Assembly (NCBI RefSeq): GCF_019456655.1
Contig: NZ_CP080332.1
Coordinates: forward strand, 372,001-436,000
Length of the DNA stretch: 64,000 nt
Source of the DNA: Mycolicibacterium diernhoferi
GTDB lineage: Bacteria; Actinomycetota; Actinomycetes; Mycobacteriales; Mycobacteriaceae
Direction: 5' to 3'
Below the pieces are notes generated by a model. It saw only the letters and a list, made by a program, of their open reading frames with translations, ran no database searches and was not told the DNA's origin. The stretch's first letter is position 1. Each line of letters starts with the position of its first letter. Position numbers and translations under genes: made by a program. Below, one piece after another: positions 39,387 to 49,500 of this stretch.

Positions 39387-41010
39387 ACCGGCAGCCGAAC
39401 GCCGCCACCACCCCGGCGCCGGCCAGCGTCAGCAGCCAGACCAGGTGCGCACCGATCAGCAGCGGCCGTCCTGCCGCCGTCGGCGCCGAACCGCCGACGT
39501 CGTACAGCGCGATATCGGCGTCCCGGTAGGTGAGCGGCAGATCCAAGGGCGCCGCACCGGCTTCCACGACCACCCAGCCGACGCCCGCCGCGGCCAGCTC
39601 GTCGCGGGACGCTCCGTCGAGCAGCAGGCGGGTGGCCGCGCGGCCCCGCGCGCCCTCGCCGGGGACCGTCTGCCCGCCGATCACCAGGTCGCCACTGCTG
39701 AGCACCTCCGCGGACACCCAGCGCGGCAGCGGATCCAGCACCGGGGCCGGCCCCGCCCAGGAGAACTGCCGCATGCTGTCCGGCGGCAGCACCGCGACCG
39801 GTCGCGGATCGGCGTCGATGATCGCCGCCACCGCCGCCCAGCCCGCCGGGTACTGCACCGGGCGAACCTTCCCGGCGACCCCGAAGGCCAGATCGGGGAG
39901 CACCGCGATCAGCGCCACGCAGCACACCACCGTCACCGCGCGCCCGAGCCTCGCCACACCGGCAGCGGCCAGCACGTAGCCGGGCAGCGCCAGTGCCACC
40001 CATTTCTGCCCGTCCCGCAGCAACCCCAGGCCCGGCACCGACCGGGTCAGCCAATCCAGCGCGGCCAGGCCCGGCCCGGTGGCCAGCACCGCGGGCACAA
40101 GCACGGCGACCGCGGCGAGCACCAGCAGCGGACGGGCCTCACGGTGCCGGAGCGCCACCGGCAGACCGACCGCGACCACGGCCAGCAACACCGCGGTGGC
40201 CACCAGGGCGAACAACGTCGTGCGGGAATCGGGCACCGCCTGGGCATTCCAGATGCCGCCCAGCCCGGCCAGGCTGCCCAGGGTGCCCAGCCCCGGCTCG
40301 GCCCGGGCCGCGAACGCAGTCACCCCGGCGCCCGCGGTCGACGACAGCGAGTCGGCCACCGTCGCAGCCGCCAGCCAGGGCAGTGCCGACGCGACGGCCG
40401 CCGCGGCCGTGACCCCGATGTCGCGCCAGGTCCGGCAGCAGACCAGTGCGACGATCGCGGCCAGCACCAGCCCGGTGGGCGTCAGACCGGCCAGCGCCAC
40501 CCAGAACACCAGTTGCCAGTGCCGGCGGGCCAGCATGGCGGTCGCCACCCAGGGCAGGCACCCGTAGCCGACCAGCAGGCTCCAATGCCCCTGCAGCAGA
40601 CGCTCGGCCACATACGGATTCCAGATCGCCAGGGTGGCGGCCACCAACTGACCGCCGAGGCCGGAGTCGGGCAGCACGTGGGCGACCAACCGGGCGGCGC
40701 CCCAGCCGGCCAGCCACAGCCCCAGGATCAGCAGCAGCTTCACCAGCACACCGCCGTCGAGCACCTGGGAGGCCAGCGCGATGGCGAAGTCCTGAGGCAG
40801 CGCCCGCGGAGCCGCCTGGGTCAGGCCCAGGGCTGCGTCGGAGAGGTAGGAGCGCGGCGTGGAGACCGCATCGCGCAGCAGCAGATAACCCGGCGCCAGC
40901 AGCGGCGCCGTGACCACCAGCGCCAGGGCCAGCGCGTACAGCGCAGGCAGGCACCGGTCCCGGCGGGGAAGCGGGTAGCGACCCGGGAACCGGATCAGAC
41001 GAGCGATCAG
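39370..41010 (-). CDS. multi-spanning membrane protein, Rv0226c-like
   Basis: A roughly 546-residue membrane protein with at least a dozen hydrophobic segments (for example YALALALVVTAPLLAPGYLLL and LVFWVALAGLTPTGLVLAAIV cut in part) and a soluble C-terminal third with VVVEAGAAPLDLPLTYRD. The topology resembles GT-C glycosyltransferases or related envelope proteins, but no catalytic signature was assigned. No ATG, GTG or TTG start lies near the expected N-terminus. CTG 41010 overlaps the upstream stop as CTGA and is proposed as the start. It follows the DUF3068 gene, as Rv0226c follows Rv0227c. Confidence 0.75.
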   Translation of the reverse strand: MIARLIRFPGRYPLPRRDRCLPALYALALALVVTAPLLAPGYLLLRDAVSTPRSYLSDAALGLTQAAPRALPQDFAIALASQVLDGGVLVKLLLILGLWLAGWGAARLVAHVLPDSGLGGQLVAATLAIWNPYVAERLLQGHWSLLVGYGCLPWVATAMLARRHWQLVFWVALAGLTPTGLVLAAIVALVCCRTWRDIGVTAAAAVASALPWLAAATVADSLSSTAGAGVTAFAARAEPGLGTLGSLAGLGGIWNAQAVPDSRTTLFALVATAVLLAVVAVGLPVALRHREARPLLVLAAVAVLVPAVLATGPGLAALDWLTRSVPGLGLLRDGQKWVALALPGYVLAAAGVARLGRAVTVVCCVALIAVLPDLAFGVAGKVRPVQYPAGWAAVAAIIDADPRPVAVLPPDSMRQFSWAGPAPVLDPLPRWVSAEVLSSGDLVIGGQTVPGEGARGRAATRLLLDGASRDELAAAGVGWVVVEAGAAPLDLPLTYRDADIALYDVGGSAPTAAGRPLLIGAHLVWLLTLAGAGVVAAFGCRFRPRR

Positions 41011-42221
41011 ACCGGTCGGTCCGGCGGCAGGTCGGTGGGCCGCTGGGTCGGGATCTTCTCGGTCTGTGCTTCGGCGGCCGGCATCGGCCCGGAATCGGTG
41101 TCGTCGCGGCGGCCGAAGAAGCCACGGTCGGACCCGTCCAGTCCGGGATCGATCAGCGCCGACTCGGCCCGCAGCGCGAACGAGCCCAGCAGCACGCCGC
41201 CCACCAACGTCACCAGACCCACTGCGGCGAACGTGATCGGCAGGATCCGGCTCCACAACGCCAGATGATCGGCCTCGTCACGCGCGGCGGCGACCTGGGA
41301 CTCGACCGTCTCCTCGGTGGAGTTGACGGTGAAATCGGCGAAGGTGACCTCGGGCTTGAGCTCATCGCGGCTGTAGTAGTGGAAGCCGTGCTCCTTGGCG
41401 CGCACGATGGTGCCGGTCACCGGATCCACCCAGAAGGTGCGCTGCGCCGCGTAGTAGCGGGTCATCGTGATCGGCTCGTACGGATCTTCGGCTTCCACAC
41501 CCCACAGCGACGCCCGCGCGGTGACCTGGCTGTCCTCGTCGTTGTCGTAGAGCGACGAGTACTTCAGCGGCTCCACCAGCTTGCCGTCGGCGTCGTAGCC
41601 GATGTTCTGGGTGAAGCGGTAGGTGGTCAGGCCGTTGACGTCTTCCTCACCGTCGTAGTTGGCGTCGAACGCCTTCTGCGCGATCGGATCGAAGTACGGG
41701 TAGGTCTTCTTCTCGGTGTCGAACGGGAACCGGTAGGACAATCCCTCGTGCGGCAGCGCCACGTTGGTGGGCGGTGCGTCGTCCTCGATGGTGCGTGGCT
41801 TCTGCACGGCGCCACCGGGGTTGGTGTCGCTGGACACCGCCATGGCGGTGATCCGGTTGAGCGTCACGGTGTCCACCATGGCCAGCAGCAGGCCCTCGTC
41901 CTGCTGCTTGTCGGTGCGCCGCAGCGAGCTACCGACCTGCAGGGTGACGACGTCGGCGTTGGCCGGGGCCTCCACGCTGAGCTGTTGCTGCAGCGCCATC
42001 GGGACGTTCTCGTCGATGACAAAACGCTCGGGGGAGGACAACGACGCAGGGTCGAGCGCGGTGCCGGTGCCCTCGCTCATCAGGTCGGCATCGAGGTCGA
42101 GCGGAATCTTGGCGATCTTGCCGTGTGTGTAGGTGGACAGCAGCAATGCTGCGATCAGCAGGGCAGCGCCCAGCCCCAGAAGTCCACATGCGGCAATTCG
42201 CAGGGCCACTGCGCGGTTCAA
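41007..42221 (-). CDS. DUF3068 membrane-anchored protein, Rv0227c-like
   Basis: A 404-residue DUF3068 protein with an N-terminal membrane helix (LLGLGAALLIAALLLSTYTHG), a large extracytoplasmic domain and a second helix near the C-terminus (ILPITFAAVGLVTLVGGVLL), ending in an acidic/proline-rich cytoplasmic tail. The domain contains PHEGLSYRFPFDTEKKTYPYF cut to its centre and TGTIVRAKEHGFHYYSRDEL, both typical. The protein is surface exposed and of unknown function in mycobacteria. TTG 42221 has GGGAG six bases upstream and is preferred; GTG 42209 has none. It is the first gene of a coupled pair with the Rv0226c-like gene. Confidence 0.88.
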   Translation of the reverse strand: MNRAVALRIAACGLLGLGAALLIAALLLSTYTHGKIAKIPLDLDADLMSEGTGTALDPASLSSPERFVIDENVPMALQQQLSVEAPANADVVTLQVGSSLRRTDKQQDEGLLLAMVDTVTLNRITAMAVSSDTNPGGAVQKPRTIEDDAPPTNVALPHEGLSYRFPFDTEKKTYPYFDPIAQKAFDANYDGEEDVNGLTTYRFTQNIGYDADGKLVEPLKYSSLYDNDEDSQVTARASLWGVEAEDPYEPITMTRYYAAQRTFWVDPVTGTIVRAKEHGFHYYSRDELKPEVTFADFTVNSTEETVESQVAAARDEADHLALWSRILPITFAAVGLVTLVGGVLLGSFALRAESALIDPGLDGSDRGFFGRRDDTDSGPMPAAEAQTEKIPTQRPTDLPPDRPV

Positions 42222-42276
42222 CCCGGCTCCCTTCGGTCGGAGTCGACCCTAACAGCCCACGATAAGGCCGACGACC

Positions 42277-43497
42277 ATGGCGACCACAGTTACCGGCAGA
42301 CTGGTCGCCATGACGGCACCCGAGGACCGGAGGAACTCCGGCGGCTCCCGGGACTTCCTCCCCGCTGTCGAGGGCATGCGCGCCTGCGCCGCGATCGGGG
42401 TGGTGATCACCCATGTGGCCTTCCAGACCGGCAACACCGGTGGGGTGACCGGCCGGCTGCTGGGCCGGTTCGACCTCGCGGTGGCGTTGTTCTTCGCGCT
42501 GTCGGGGTTCCTGCTCTGGCGCGGGCACGCCGCCGCCGAGCGGGGAATGCGCCACCGCCCCCGGACCGGGCACTACCTGCGGTCACGGCTGGTCCGCATC
42601 ATGCCGGGCTACCTGGTGGCCGTCGTGGTGATCCTCACCTTGATGCCCGATACCGGTGCGAACCTCACGGTGTGGCTGGCGAATCTGACGCTCACCCAGG
42701 TCTACGTGCCGCTGACGCTGACCTCCGGGCTCACCCAGATGTGGAGCCTGTCGGTGGAGGTCAGCTTCTACCTGGCGCTGCCGCTGCTGGCGCTGTTGGC
42801 CCGGCGGCTGCCGGTGTCCGCGCGCATCCCGGCCATCGCGGGGCTGGCCATCGCGAGTCTGGCCTGGGGACTGATCCCGTTCGACCCGCCCTACGGGGTG
42901 AACCCGCTGAACTGGCCGCCGGCCTTCTTCTCCTGGTTCGCGGCCGGCATCGTGCTGGCCGAACTGTCGGTCAGTCCGGTGGGCTGGGCGCACCGGCTGG
43001 CCCGCCGGCGGGTGCTGATGGCCGTCATCGCGGGGGCCGCCTTCCTGGTGGCGGCCTCACCGCTGGCCGGTCCGGAGGGCCTGACACCGGGCACCGTCGG
43101 CCAGTTCGTGCTGAAGATCACGATGGGTGCGATCGTCGCCGGGGCGCTGCTCGCGCCGCTGGTGCTCGACGCACCGGACACCGAACACCGCGTGTTGGGC
43201 AGCCCGGTGATGGTCACGCTGGGCCGATGGTCCTACGGACTGTTCATCTGGCATCTCGCCGCGCTGGCGATGGTGTTCCCGCTGATCGGGGAGTTCCCGT
43301 TCAGCGGGCATATGCCGCTGGTGCTGGCGCTCACCCTGGTGTTCGGGTTCGCCATCGCCGCAGTGAGCTATGCGCTGGTCGAGTCGCCGTGCCGGGAGGC
43401 GTTGCGGCGCTGGGAGACCCGCCACCACCGGGCCACCGCACCCGACAGCGCGGTGCACGACGTCGATTCCGTGCAGCCCGGGAGCCGGGGTCAGTAG
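42277..43497 (+). CDS. acyltransferase family 3 membrane protein, Rv0228-like
   Basis: A 406-residue integral membrane O-acyltransferase. The family opening FLPAVEGMRACAAIGVVITHV contains the conserved arginine and histidine; ten or so hydrophobic helices follow, ending with GRWSYGLFIWHLAALAMVF. Such enzymes add acetyl or succinyl groups to glycans or lipids at the membrane. It corresponds to Rv0228 next to Rv0227c. ATG 42277 or ATG 42310 may be the start. It is divergent from the DUF3068 gene (55 bp spacer) and converges on the lactonase gene with a 7 bp overlap. Confidence 0.86.
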   Translation: MATTVTGRLVAMTAPEDRRNSGGSRDFLPAVEGMRACAAIGVVITHVAFQTGNTGGVTGRLLGRFDLAVALFFALSGFLLWRGHAAAERGMRHRPRTGHYLRSRLVRIMPGYLVAVVVILTLMPDTGANLTVWLANLTLTQVYVPLTLTSGLTQMWSLSVEVSFYLALPLLALLARRLPVSARIPAIAGLAIASLAWGLIPFDPPYGVNPLNWPPAFFSWFAAGIVLAELSVSPVGWAHRLARRRVLMAVIAGAAFLVAASPLAGPEGLTPGTVGQFVLKITMGAIVAGALLAPLVLDAPDTEHRVLGSPVMVTLGRWSYGLFIWHLAALAMVFPLIGEFPFSGHMPLVLALTLVFGFAIAAVSYALVESPCREALRRWETRHHRATAPDSAVHDVDSVQPGSRGQ

Positions 43498-44468
43498 CCG
43501 CCGCCGTGGGAGAAGATCCGGCGCGGGTTGTCCACCAGCATGGTCCGCAGCTGCTCGTCGGTGACCCCGCGCTGTTTGAGCGCCGGGATGACGTCGTTGT
43601 GGATGTGCAGGTAATGCCAGTTGGGCAGGGCGGCGGCCAGGACCTCCTCGGGTAGCGCGTCGAAGTAGCAGGACGCGTCGTGGGAGAGCACCATCTTCTC
43701 GGCGTGCCCGCGCTCGCACATCCGCGCGACGGTGTCCACGCGCTGCTCGAAGGGCAGGATCAGATCGACGCCGAACCGGTCCATGCCCAGATAGGAACCG
43801 CCGGCGATGAGTTCTTCCAGGTAGTCCAGGTCGGTGCTGTCCCCGGAGTGCCCGATCACCACACGGCTGAGATCCACGCCCTCCTCGGCGAAGATGCGCT
43901 GCTGTTCCAGCCCGCGCCGACTGCCGGCGTGGGTGTGGGTGGAGATCGGCACGCCGGTCTCGCGGTGCGCGCCGGCGACCGCCCGCAGCACCCGTTCCAC
44001 ACCGGGGGTGACGCCCGGTTCGTCGGTGGCGCACTTGAGGATTGCCGCCTTGATCCCGGTCCCGGCGATGCCCTCGGTGATATCGCGGACGAACATCTCC
44101 GTCATGATCTCGGGCCCGTCGAGCAAGGTGCCCGGGCCCTGGAAGTGGAACCGCATCGGCACGTCGTTGTAGGTGTAGAGCCCGGTGGCCACCACGATGT
44201 TGATCTCGGTGGCGGCCGCGATCGCGGCGATCCGCGGGAGGTACCGGCCCAGGCCGATGACCGTCAGGTCCACGACGGTGTCGACCCCGCGGGATTTCAG
44301 CTCGTCGAGCCGGGTAATCGCATCGGCGATCCGCCGGTCCTCGTCGCCCCAGGCATCCGGATAGTTCTCGGCGACCTCGGTGCTCATGATGAACACGTGC
44401 TCGTGCATGAGCGTGACACCCAGATCCGCGGTGCGCACGGGGCCGCGGGCGGTTTCGACGTCCGACAT
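43491..44468 (-). CDS. php: phosphotriesterase-like lactonase/homologue
   Basis: A 325-residue binuclear metallohydrolase; length equals Rv0230c (326). Metal ligands: HxH in LMHEHVF, the carbamylated lysine in AAILKCATDE, histidines in STHTHAG and IGHSGD, and the aspartate in LSHDAS. Members act as lactonases with weak phosphotriesterase activity, possibly on quorum-type acyl-homoserine lactones. ATG 44468 gives the standard N-terminus (MSDVETARGPV). It is divergent from the metal-dependent hydrolase across an 87 bp spacer with a small palindrome. Confidence 0.93.
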   Translation of the reverse strand: MSDVETARGPVRTADLGVTLMHEHVFIMSTEVAENYPDAWGDEDRRIADAITRLDELKSRGVDTVVDLTVIGLGRYLPRIAAIAAATEINIVVATGLYTYNDVPMRFHFQGPGTLLDGPEIMTEMFVRDITEGIAGTGIKAAILKCATDEPGVTPGVERVLRAVAGAHRETGVPISTHTHAGSRRGLEQQRIFAEEGVDLSRVVIGHSGDSTDLDYLEELIAGGSYLGMDRFGVDLILPFEQRVDTVARMCERGHAEKMVLSHDASCYFDALPEEVLAAALPNWHYLHIHNDVIPALKQRGVTDEQLRTMLVDNPRRIFSHGGGY

Positions 44469-44530
44469 CCCGCAGATGCTAGGAGCTCGGCCGGGGCGCA
44501 CGGGCCGGTTCGGGCGTATCGACATCTACC

Positions 44531-44547
44531 CGGTACCCGGGGTACCG
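44531..44547. promoter_or_regulatory. small palindrome between php and hydrolase genes
   Basis: CGGTACCC-G-GGGTACCG is a perfect 8-1-8 repeat nine bases before the hydrolase ATG. It may be an operator overlapping the ribosome-binding region of that gene. Confidence 0.4.
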
Positions 44548-44555
44548 TTTTGCGA

Positions 44556-45452
44556 ATGGAGCTGTTGGACACGGATACCCCGGACGGGGCGGCGATCGCG
44601 CTGCACGCCCGCGCCGTGAAGTTCGACCTGACCGATGTGCCCGCGCACTACGTGTACGGCCACCCGGTGGCGACGCACCTCTACAACGCGCTGTCCCTGC
44701 TGCTGCCCGCCGGTGAGGAATGGTTCATCACCGTCCTGAAGGAGGCGCTGCCCCACATCGGCGACGGCAAGCTGCGTGAGGACGTCATCGGCTTCATGGG
44801 GCAGGAGGCCCAGCACGCCAACGCGCACGCCGGCCTCAACGACCATCTGGCCCGGCACGGGATCGACCCGGCGCCGATGATCGCCCGCGCCGACTACGTC
44901 TTCGGCAACCTGCTCGGCCCGCGCACGGTCAGCGGGGACAAGGCACACAACTACCTCGTCGAGCGTCTCGCGGTGATCGCGGCGCTGGAGCACATCTTCG
45001 CGTTCCTGGGGGACTGGGTGCTCAATGCCGAGGGGCTCGACGAAGCCGCCGCGCATCCCACCGTCGTGGACCTGCTGCGCTGGCACGGAGCCGAAGAGGT
45101 CGAACACCGGATGGTGTCGCACGACGTGTTGCACCACTTCGACGGCGGCTACGTGCGCCGGGCCCGGGCGCAGATGGTGGTGGGGCCGGTGCTGCTGTAC
45201 CTGATCTGGCAGGGGATACGGTTCCTGCTGCGTGTCGACCCGAATCTGAACTGGTCACAGCGCAAGCGTAAACACGTGTGGCGCAGCCTGTTCCGTTCCG
45301 CGCGCAAGGGCCTGACGCCGTCCTTCGTGCTCATCGTGTGGCGCGCGCTGCAGTACTTCCGGCCGCGCTACACGCCGGGCGACGTGGGCGACACCGCGCA
45401 GGCGGTGGCCTACCTGGCCTCCTCGCCGGCCACCCGGCCCGCATTGCCGTGA
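44556..45452 (+). CDS. metal-dependent hydrolase (ferritin-like/DUF-type)
   Basis: A 298-residue helical protein. GFMGQEAQHANAHAGLNDHL has the ExxH-like arrangement, EHIFAFLGDWVLN a second acidic helix, and WHGAEEVEHRMVSHDVLHHF an EExxH motif, together giving a possible four-helix di-metal site. This resembles the family annotated as predicted metal-dependent hydrolase in actinobacteria. A hydrophobic stretch (VVGPVLLYLIWQGIRFLL) near residue 215 suggests membrane attachment. It overlaps the reductase gene (GTGA), so a redox partnership is likely, implying an oxygenase or desaturase-like enzyme rather than a hydrolase. ATG 44556. Confidence 0.75.
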   Translation: MELLDTDTPDGAAIALHARAVKFDLTDVPAHYVYGHPVATHLYNALSLLLPAGEEWFITVLKEALPHIGDGKLREDVIGFMGQEAQHANAHAGLNDHLARHGIDPAPMIARADYVFGNLLGPRTVSGDKAHNYLVERLAVIAALEHIFAFLGDWVLNAEGLDEAAAHPTVVDLLRWHGAEEVEHRMVSHDVLHHFDGGYVRRARAQMVVGPVLLYLIWQGIRFLLRVDPNLNWSQRKRKHVWRSLFRSARKGLTPSFVLIVWRALQYFRPRYTPGDVGDTAQAVAYLASSPATRPALP

Positions 45453-46516
45453 AACGCGTCCCGCCGATCGGCGCACCACTGGACGACCGTGCCATCAATC
45501 TGGTGGCCACCGTGCTGGACCGGTTCTGGCTGCGCCCGGTCAGCCGGTCCGGGTACGACGGGCGCCGGGCCGTCCGGGCCGCCGACGAACCGATGACCCT
45601 CGTGCTGGCCGACCGCCGCACCGTCGCCCGGGACAATGACGTTGTGGCACTGACGTTCCGCGCGCCCGACGGCGGGGATCTGCCGGCCTGGCAGCCCGGC
45701 GGCCACCTCGATCTGCACCTGCCGTCCGGGCGCCGGCGGCAGTACTCGCTGTGCGGCGACCCGCAGGACCGCTCGCGCTACCGGATCGCGGTCCGCCGCA
45801 TTCCGGCCGGCGGCGGCGGCTCACTGGAGATGCACGCACTGTCGGTGGGCGACACCGTCACCGTGCGGGGCCCGCGCAACGGATTCCCGTTCGTCCCCTA
45901 TCCGCGGGCGCTCTACATCGCCGGCGGCATCGGGATCACCCCGATCCTGCCGATGGTGCTCGCCGCGCAACGGCTGGGTACCGACTGGCATTTCGTGTAC
46001 TGCGGGCGCAACGCCGACACCATCCCGTTTCTCGACGAGATCGCCTCCTGGGACCCGTCCCGGGTGACGATCCGCCTCGACGAGGAGCACGGGGTGCCCG
46101 GCGCCGACGATCTGCTGGGGCGCACACCCGCACGGGGCGCGGTCTACGTGTGCGGCCCGCCGCCGATGATCGAGACGGTGCGCCGGAACTTCGACCGGTC
46201 AGGCGCCGCGGCACTGCATTTCGAACGATTCGGCGCACCGCCGGTGCGCGACGGGAAGCCGTTCGAGATCGAACTGGCGAGCAGCGGGCAGGTCCTCGGT
46301 GTCGCGGCCGACGAAACGCTGCTCGACGCCCTGGTGCGGCAGCGGCCGGACACCGCCTACTCCTGCCGGCAGGGATTCTGCGGCACCTGCCGGGTCCGGG
46401 TGCTGCACGGCACCCCCGAACACCGCGACAGCCGGCTCACCGACACCGAACGCGAGACCTCCATGCTGGCCTGCGTATCCCGTTCAGTCACTTCTCGTCT
46501 CGTGCTCGATCTGTAG
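45449..46516 (+). CDS. ferredoxin-linked flavin oxidoreductase (PDR/VanB type)
   Basis: A 355-residue oxygenase reductase. The flavin domain has RRQYSLCGDP (RxYSL motif), the nucleotide domain has YIAGGIGITPILPM and YVCGPPPMI, and the C-terminal plant-type 2Fe-2S domain has YSCRQGFCGTCRVRV plus a later cysteine (MLACVS), i.e. CxxxxCxxC...C. It passes electrons from NAD(P)H to an oxygenase or desaturase. Start GTG 45449 overlaps the stop of the di-metal protein, its probable partner. The 3' end overlaps the convergent aftD by 29 bp. In M. tuberculosis this position is held by other genes (nrdB-like Rv0233). Confidence 0.9.
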   Translation: MKRVPPIGAPLDDRAINLVATVLDRFWLRPVSRSGYDGRRAVRAADEPMTLVLADRRTVARDNDVVALTFRAPDGGDLPAWQPGGHLDLHLPSGRRRQYSLCGDPQDRSRYRIAVRRIPAGGGGSLEMHALSVGDTVTVRGPRNGFPFVPYPRALYIAGGIGITPILPMVLAAQRLGTDWHFVYCGRNADTIPFLDEIASWDPSRVTIRLDEEHGVPGADDLLGRTPARGAVYVCGPPPMIETVRRNFDRSGAAALHFERFGAPPVRDGKPFEIELASSGQVLGVAADETLLDALVRQRPDTAYSCRQGFCGTCRVRVLHGTPEHRDSRLTDTERETSMLACVSRSVTSRLVLDL

Positions 46517-49500
46517 ACACCGTGGAGGCCGCCAGCATGGCGACCGACAGCAGCGCGAGAAACTGCACGCCGACCGAGTGGCCGACGTACCCGTCCACCG
46601 AGCGCCACGGCCCGCGGGAGAGCACCGCGCCGGCCGCGATCAGGCCGCCCGCGACCGTCGTGACCGTCACCGCCTGCAGCGCACGGTCGCGGTCCCGGAG
46701 CAGGTATCTGACACCGATCGCCGCGGCCACCACCGCCACCCCGGGCACCCCGCTGATCAGCGCACCCGCCGCACACGCGGCGGTTGCGGCGAGCCACGGC
46801 CGCGGCGCCCAGGGCGACACCGGAATGCCCTCGACCCTGCGCCGAGTCGGCAGCAGGGCAAGCACCGCCAGCAACGGCAGCAGGGCCAGGCCGCCGAACA
46901 GGCCGATCCGGTAGACGGTGTTGGACGGGAACGCCAGGGTGAGCCGGCCGCTGGTGCCCGCCGGCACCACCCAGCCCTGCTGCCAGCCGTTGACGGTGAT
47001 CGCCTGCAGCGCCGTGCCGTCCTCGGTGTGGGCCACCCAGCCGGTGTTCACGCTCTCGGGGACCACCAGCACCCGGTCGCGGTCGGTCGCGGTCACGTCG
47101 ACCTCGCGGTGATCGGCTGCCCACCGGCCGGTCTGCGCGGGATCCATCGGGGCAGGACGCAGGTCACCCGCGCGCGGGCCGGCCAGCTCGATGCCGTCGA
47201 CGAAGAACGCCTCACCGGGACTGACCAGCAGCTCCTGCCGGCCCTGCGGCAGCGTGAGCGGCTCGGCGCGACAGGGTTTCGCGGCGATGGGTTCGTTGTC
47301 CAGCAGCGCGCCCACGGTGGTGGACACCGAAGCGTGGATGAAGTGGCCGGCGACACCGATGATGGGGCCGGCGCCGCACGGCAGCGTGATCGGGCGGGCA
47401 CGGTCGGCCGGGTCGGCGGGCGCGATCGGCGCGCCCGCCGCGTCGAGCACGGTCACCTCCGCCAGGCCGGTCGGCTTGAGCTGATCGAATCCCAGTGCGG
47501 TGCGGTCGATCACGTCGGTCCAGTCCAGGATCGACAGCTCGATGGTGTCGGTCACGGTGGGCATCAGCGCCAGGGTGTGCGGCCCGTCGCCGTCGAGCCG
47601 GAACACCTGCGGCCCGGCACCGAGGTTGACCGCGACCATCGTCGGATGGGCGGGTAGCGCCGAGGTGCTCGGCGTCAGCCGCAGCGCCGCCACCTCGGTG
47701 GCCTCGGGCAACGCCACCGTCAGGGTCGGGGGTTTCTTGAGTGCCACATTGTTCTGCGGTGCCGTCCAGGCCGTGCGGACGTCGCCGTCGGTGGCGGCGT
47801 ACGCCGAGCCGAGCACATCGATCAGATCGGAATCGCCGAAGGCGCGGGTCGTTCCGGGGGTACTGATCAGATCCGCCAGTCGCGGGCCCTGCCGGGCCCG
47901 GACCCACACCGTGGGCGTCACCTCGATGGCCTCGGGCACCGTCAGGGTGCGGCTCATGTTGACCTGCTCCTCGGGCGCCAGGGCCATCGTGGCCGCGCAC
48001 CGGATGCCGTCGGGCGCCTCGGCGCACCCAGGCCTTCCCAGCAGATCGGAGCCCAGATCCCACTGCGCCACCGCCGCACCGGCGGGCGGGCCGGGCACGT
48101 CGACGGTGCGGCGCAGTGCCACCGGGTGGGCGAAGCCCGACGCGTCGTACTGGGTCACGCTCAGATCGGTGATGCCGAACTGCACGCCGGGGGAGCCGTC
48201 GTCGGTGCCGACCGCGGTGATCCGCATCCACGGCGTCTCACCGAACGGCAGCGCCGCCGACAACGGTTTGCCGGGCTCCTCGAAACGCAAGGTGGTGGTG
48301 CCGTTCACCGTCGAAACCTCGATGCGGCGCACCTGGGCCCCGACGGCGGTGGCGCTCGGGGTGATGGTGACCGCGGCGTTGGTCACCGGATGATCGAAGT
48401 CGACCTGCATCCACTGGCCCATCGCGGTCTGCAGGGAGTTGGACACCCAACTGGTCGAGGAATCGGCGTCGATCGCGGCGGCCGGCCCCGATGACGGTGA
48501 GACATTCGGCAGCGCAGTCGAATCCGCGGCCGAACTGGACACGCTGATCCGTCCGCCGGTCCACCGCGCGTACAGCGGGTCGGTACCGGCCGGATAGTCC
48601 ATCACCCGGTTGAAGGTGTGCCGCCGTTCCTCCGGGGTGCGGATCGCCGAGGAATGGTTGTCCACGCGGCCGTAGTCGGTTTCCCGGGCCAGTGGGGTGT
48701 CGGTGACGGTGACCAGCGGTGCCGGCACACCCGCGCGCTCGGCGTCGGCGGTCAGCAGTATCGGCCCGAGCGGCTGCAGGCCGTTCAGTCGCCGGCGCTC
48801 ATCGAGGCGCAACAGGGCCTCCGGGGCGCCGTCGACGCGGGCCATCGCGTCCAGGTCGGTCAGATACGGTGCGGGCTGGGCGTTCTCGACGCGGTAGATC
48901 TCGACCGCCGGGTAGCGGGGGCGCAGTCCGCTGTCGGTGACGAAACCCTCCAGGGTTCCGGGGCCGACGGGTTCGCCGAACTGGGCGACCTTCGTCAGCC
49001 CGGGGGACCCGTCGACGACCCGGTGCACCAGGATGGGGCGGGCCGACCGGGAGGTGTCCGGGTCCAGGTCGTTGCGCACAACCACGAACGAAATACCTTG
49101 CTGGGCAAGGGTATCGGCCAGTCCCGCGGAGGGCTGGCCGGCGGCGAACAAGCGCTGCACGGCGTCGAGGGCGCGGATGGTCTCCGGTGGGGTCAGTGGG
49201 ATCGAGTCGCGTACCCCCCACGGGCTGTGGCCCAGCACCTGCAGGGGTTCGTCATGGCTGTTGCCCCACACCTGCGTCGCGAACGGCGCCCCCGGCGCGA
49301 CCAGCACCCGGCCCCGCTCGGCGTTGTGCTCGTCGAGCCAGGCCGCGGTGTCGTGCCAGTACCCGGGGATCGCCTCGAAGCTGCCCGGCGGGGCCAGCCG
49401 GCCCGTCCAGGCCAGTGACGTCGCGGCGGCCAGTGCGGTGAGCACGACGATCCCGACGGCCACCCGCTTGTCGCGTTCGGGGTAGGCGAGGGCGCGCACC

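Noticed and set aside
39445..43655. Long plus-strand frames across the Rv0226c/Rv0227c-like and acyltransferase 3 genes
   Set aside because: Composition dominated by Arg, Gly and Gln without domains; the minus- or plus-strand real genes explain the region.
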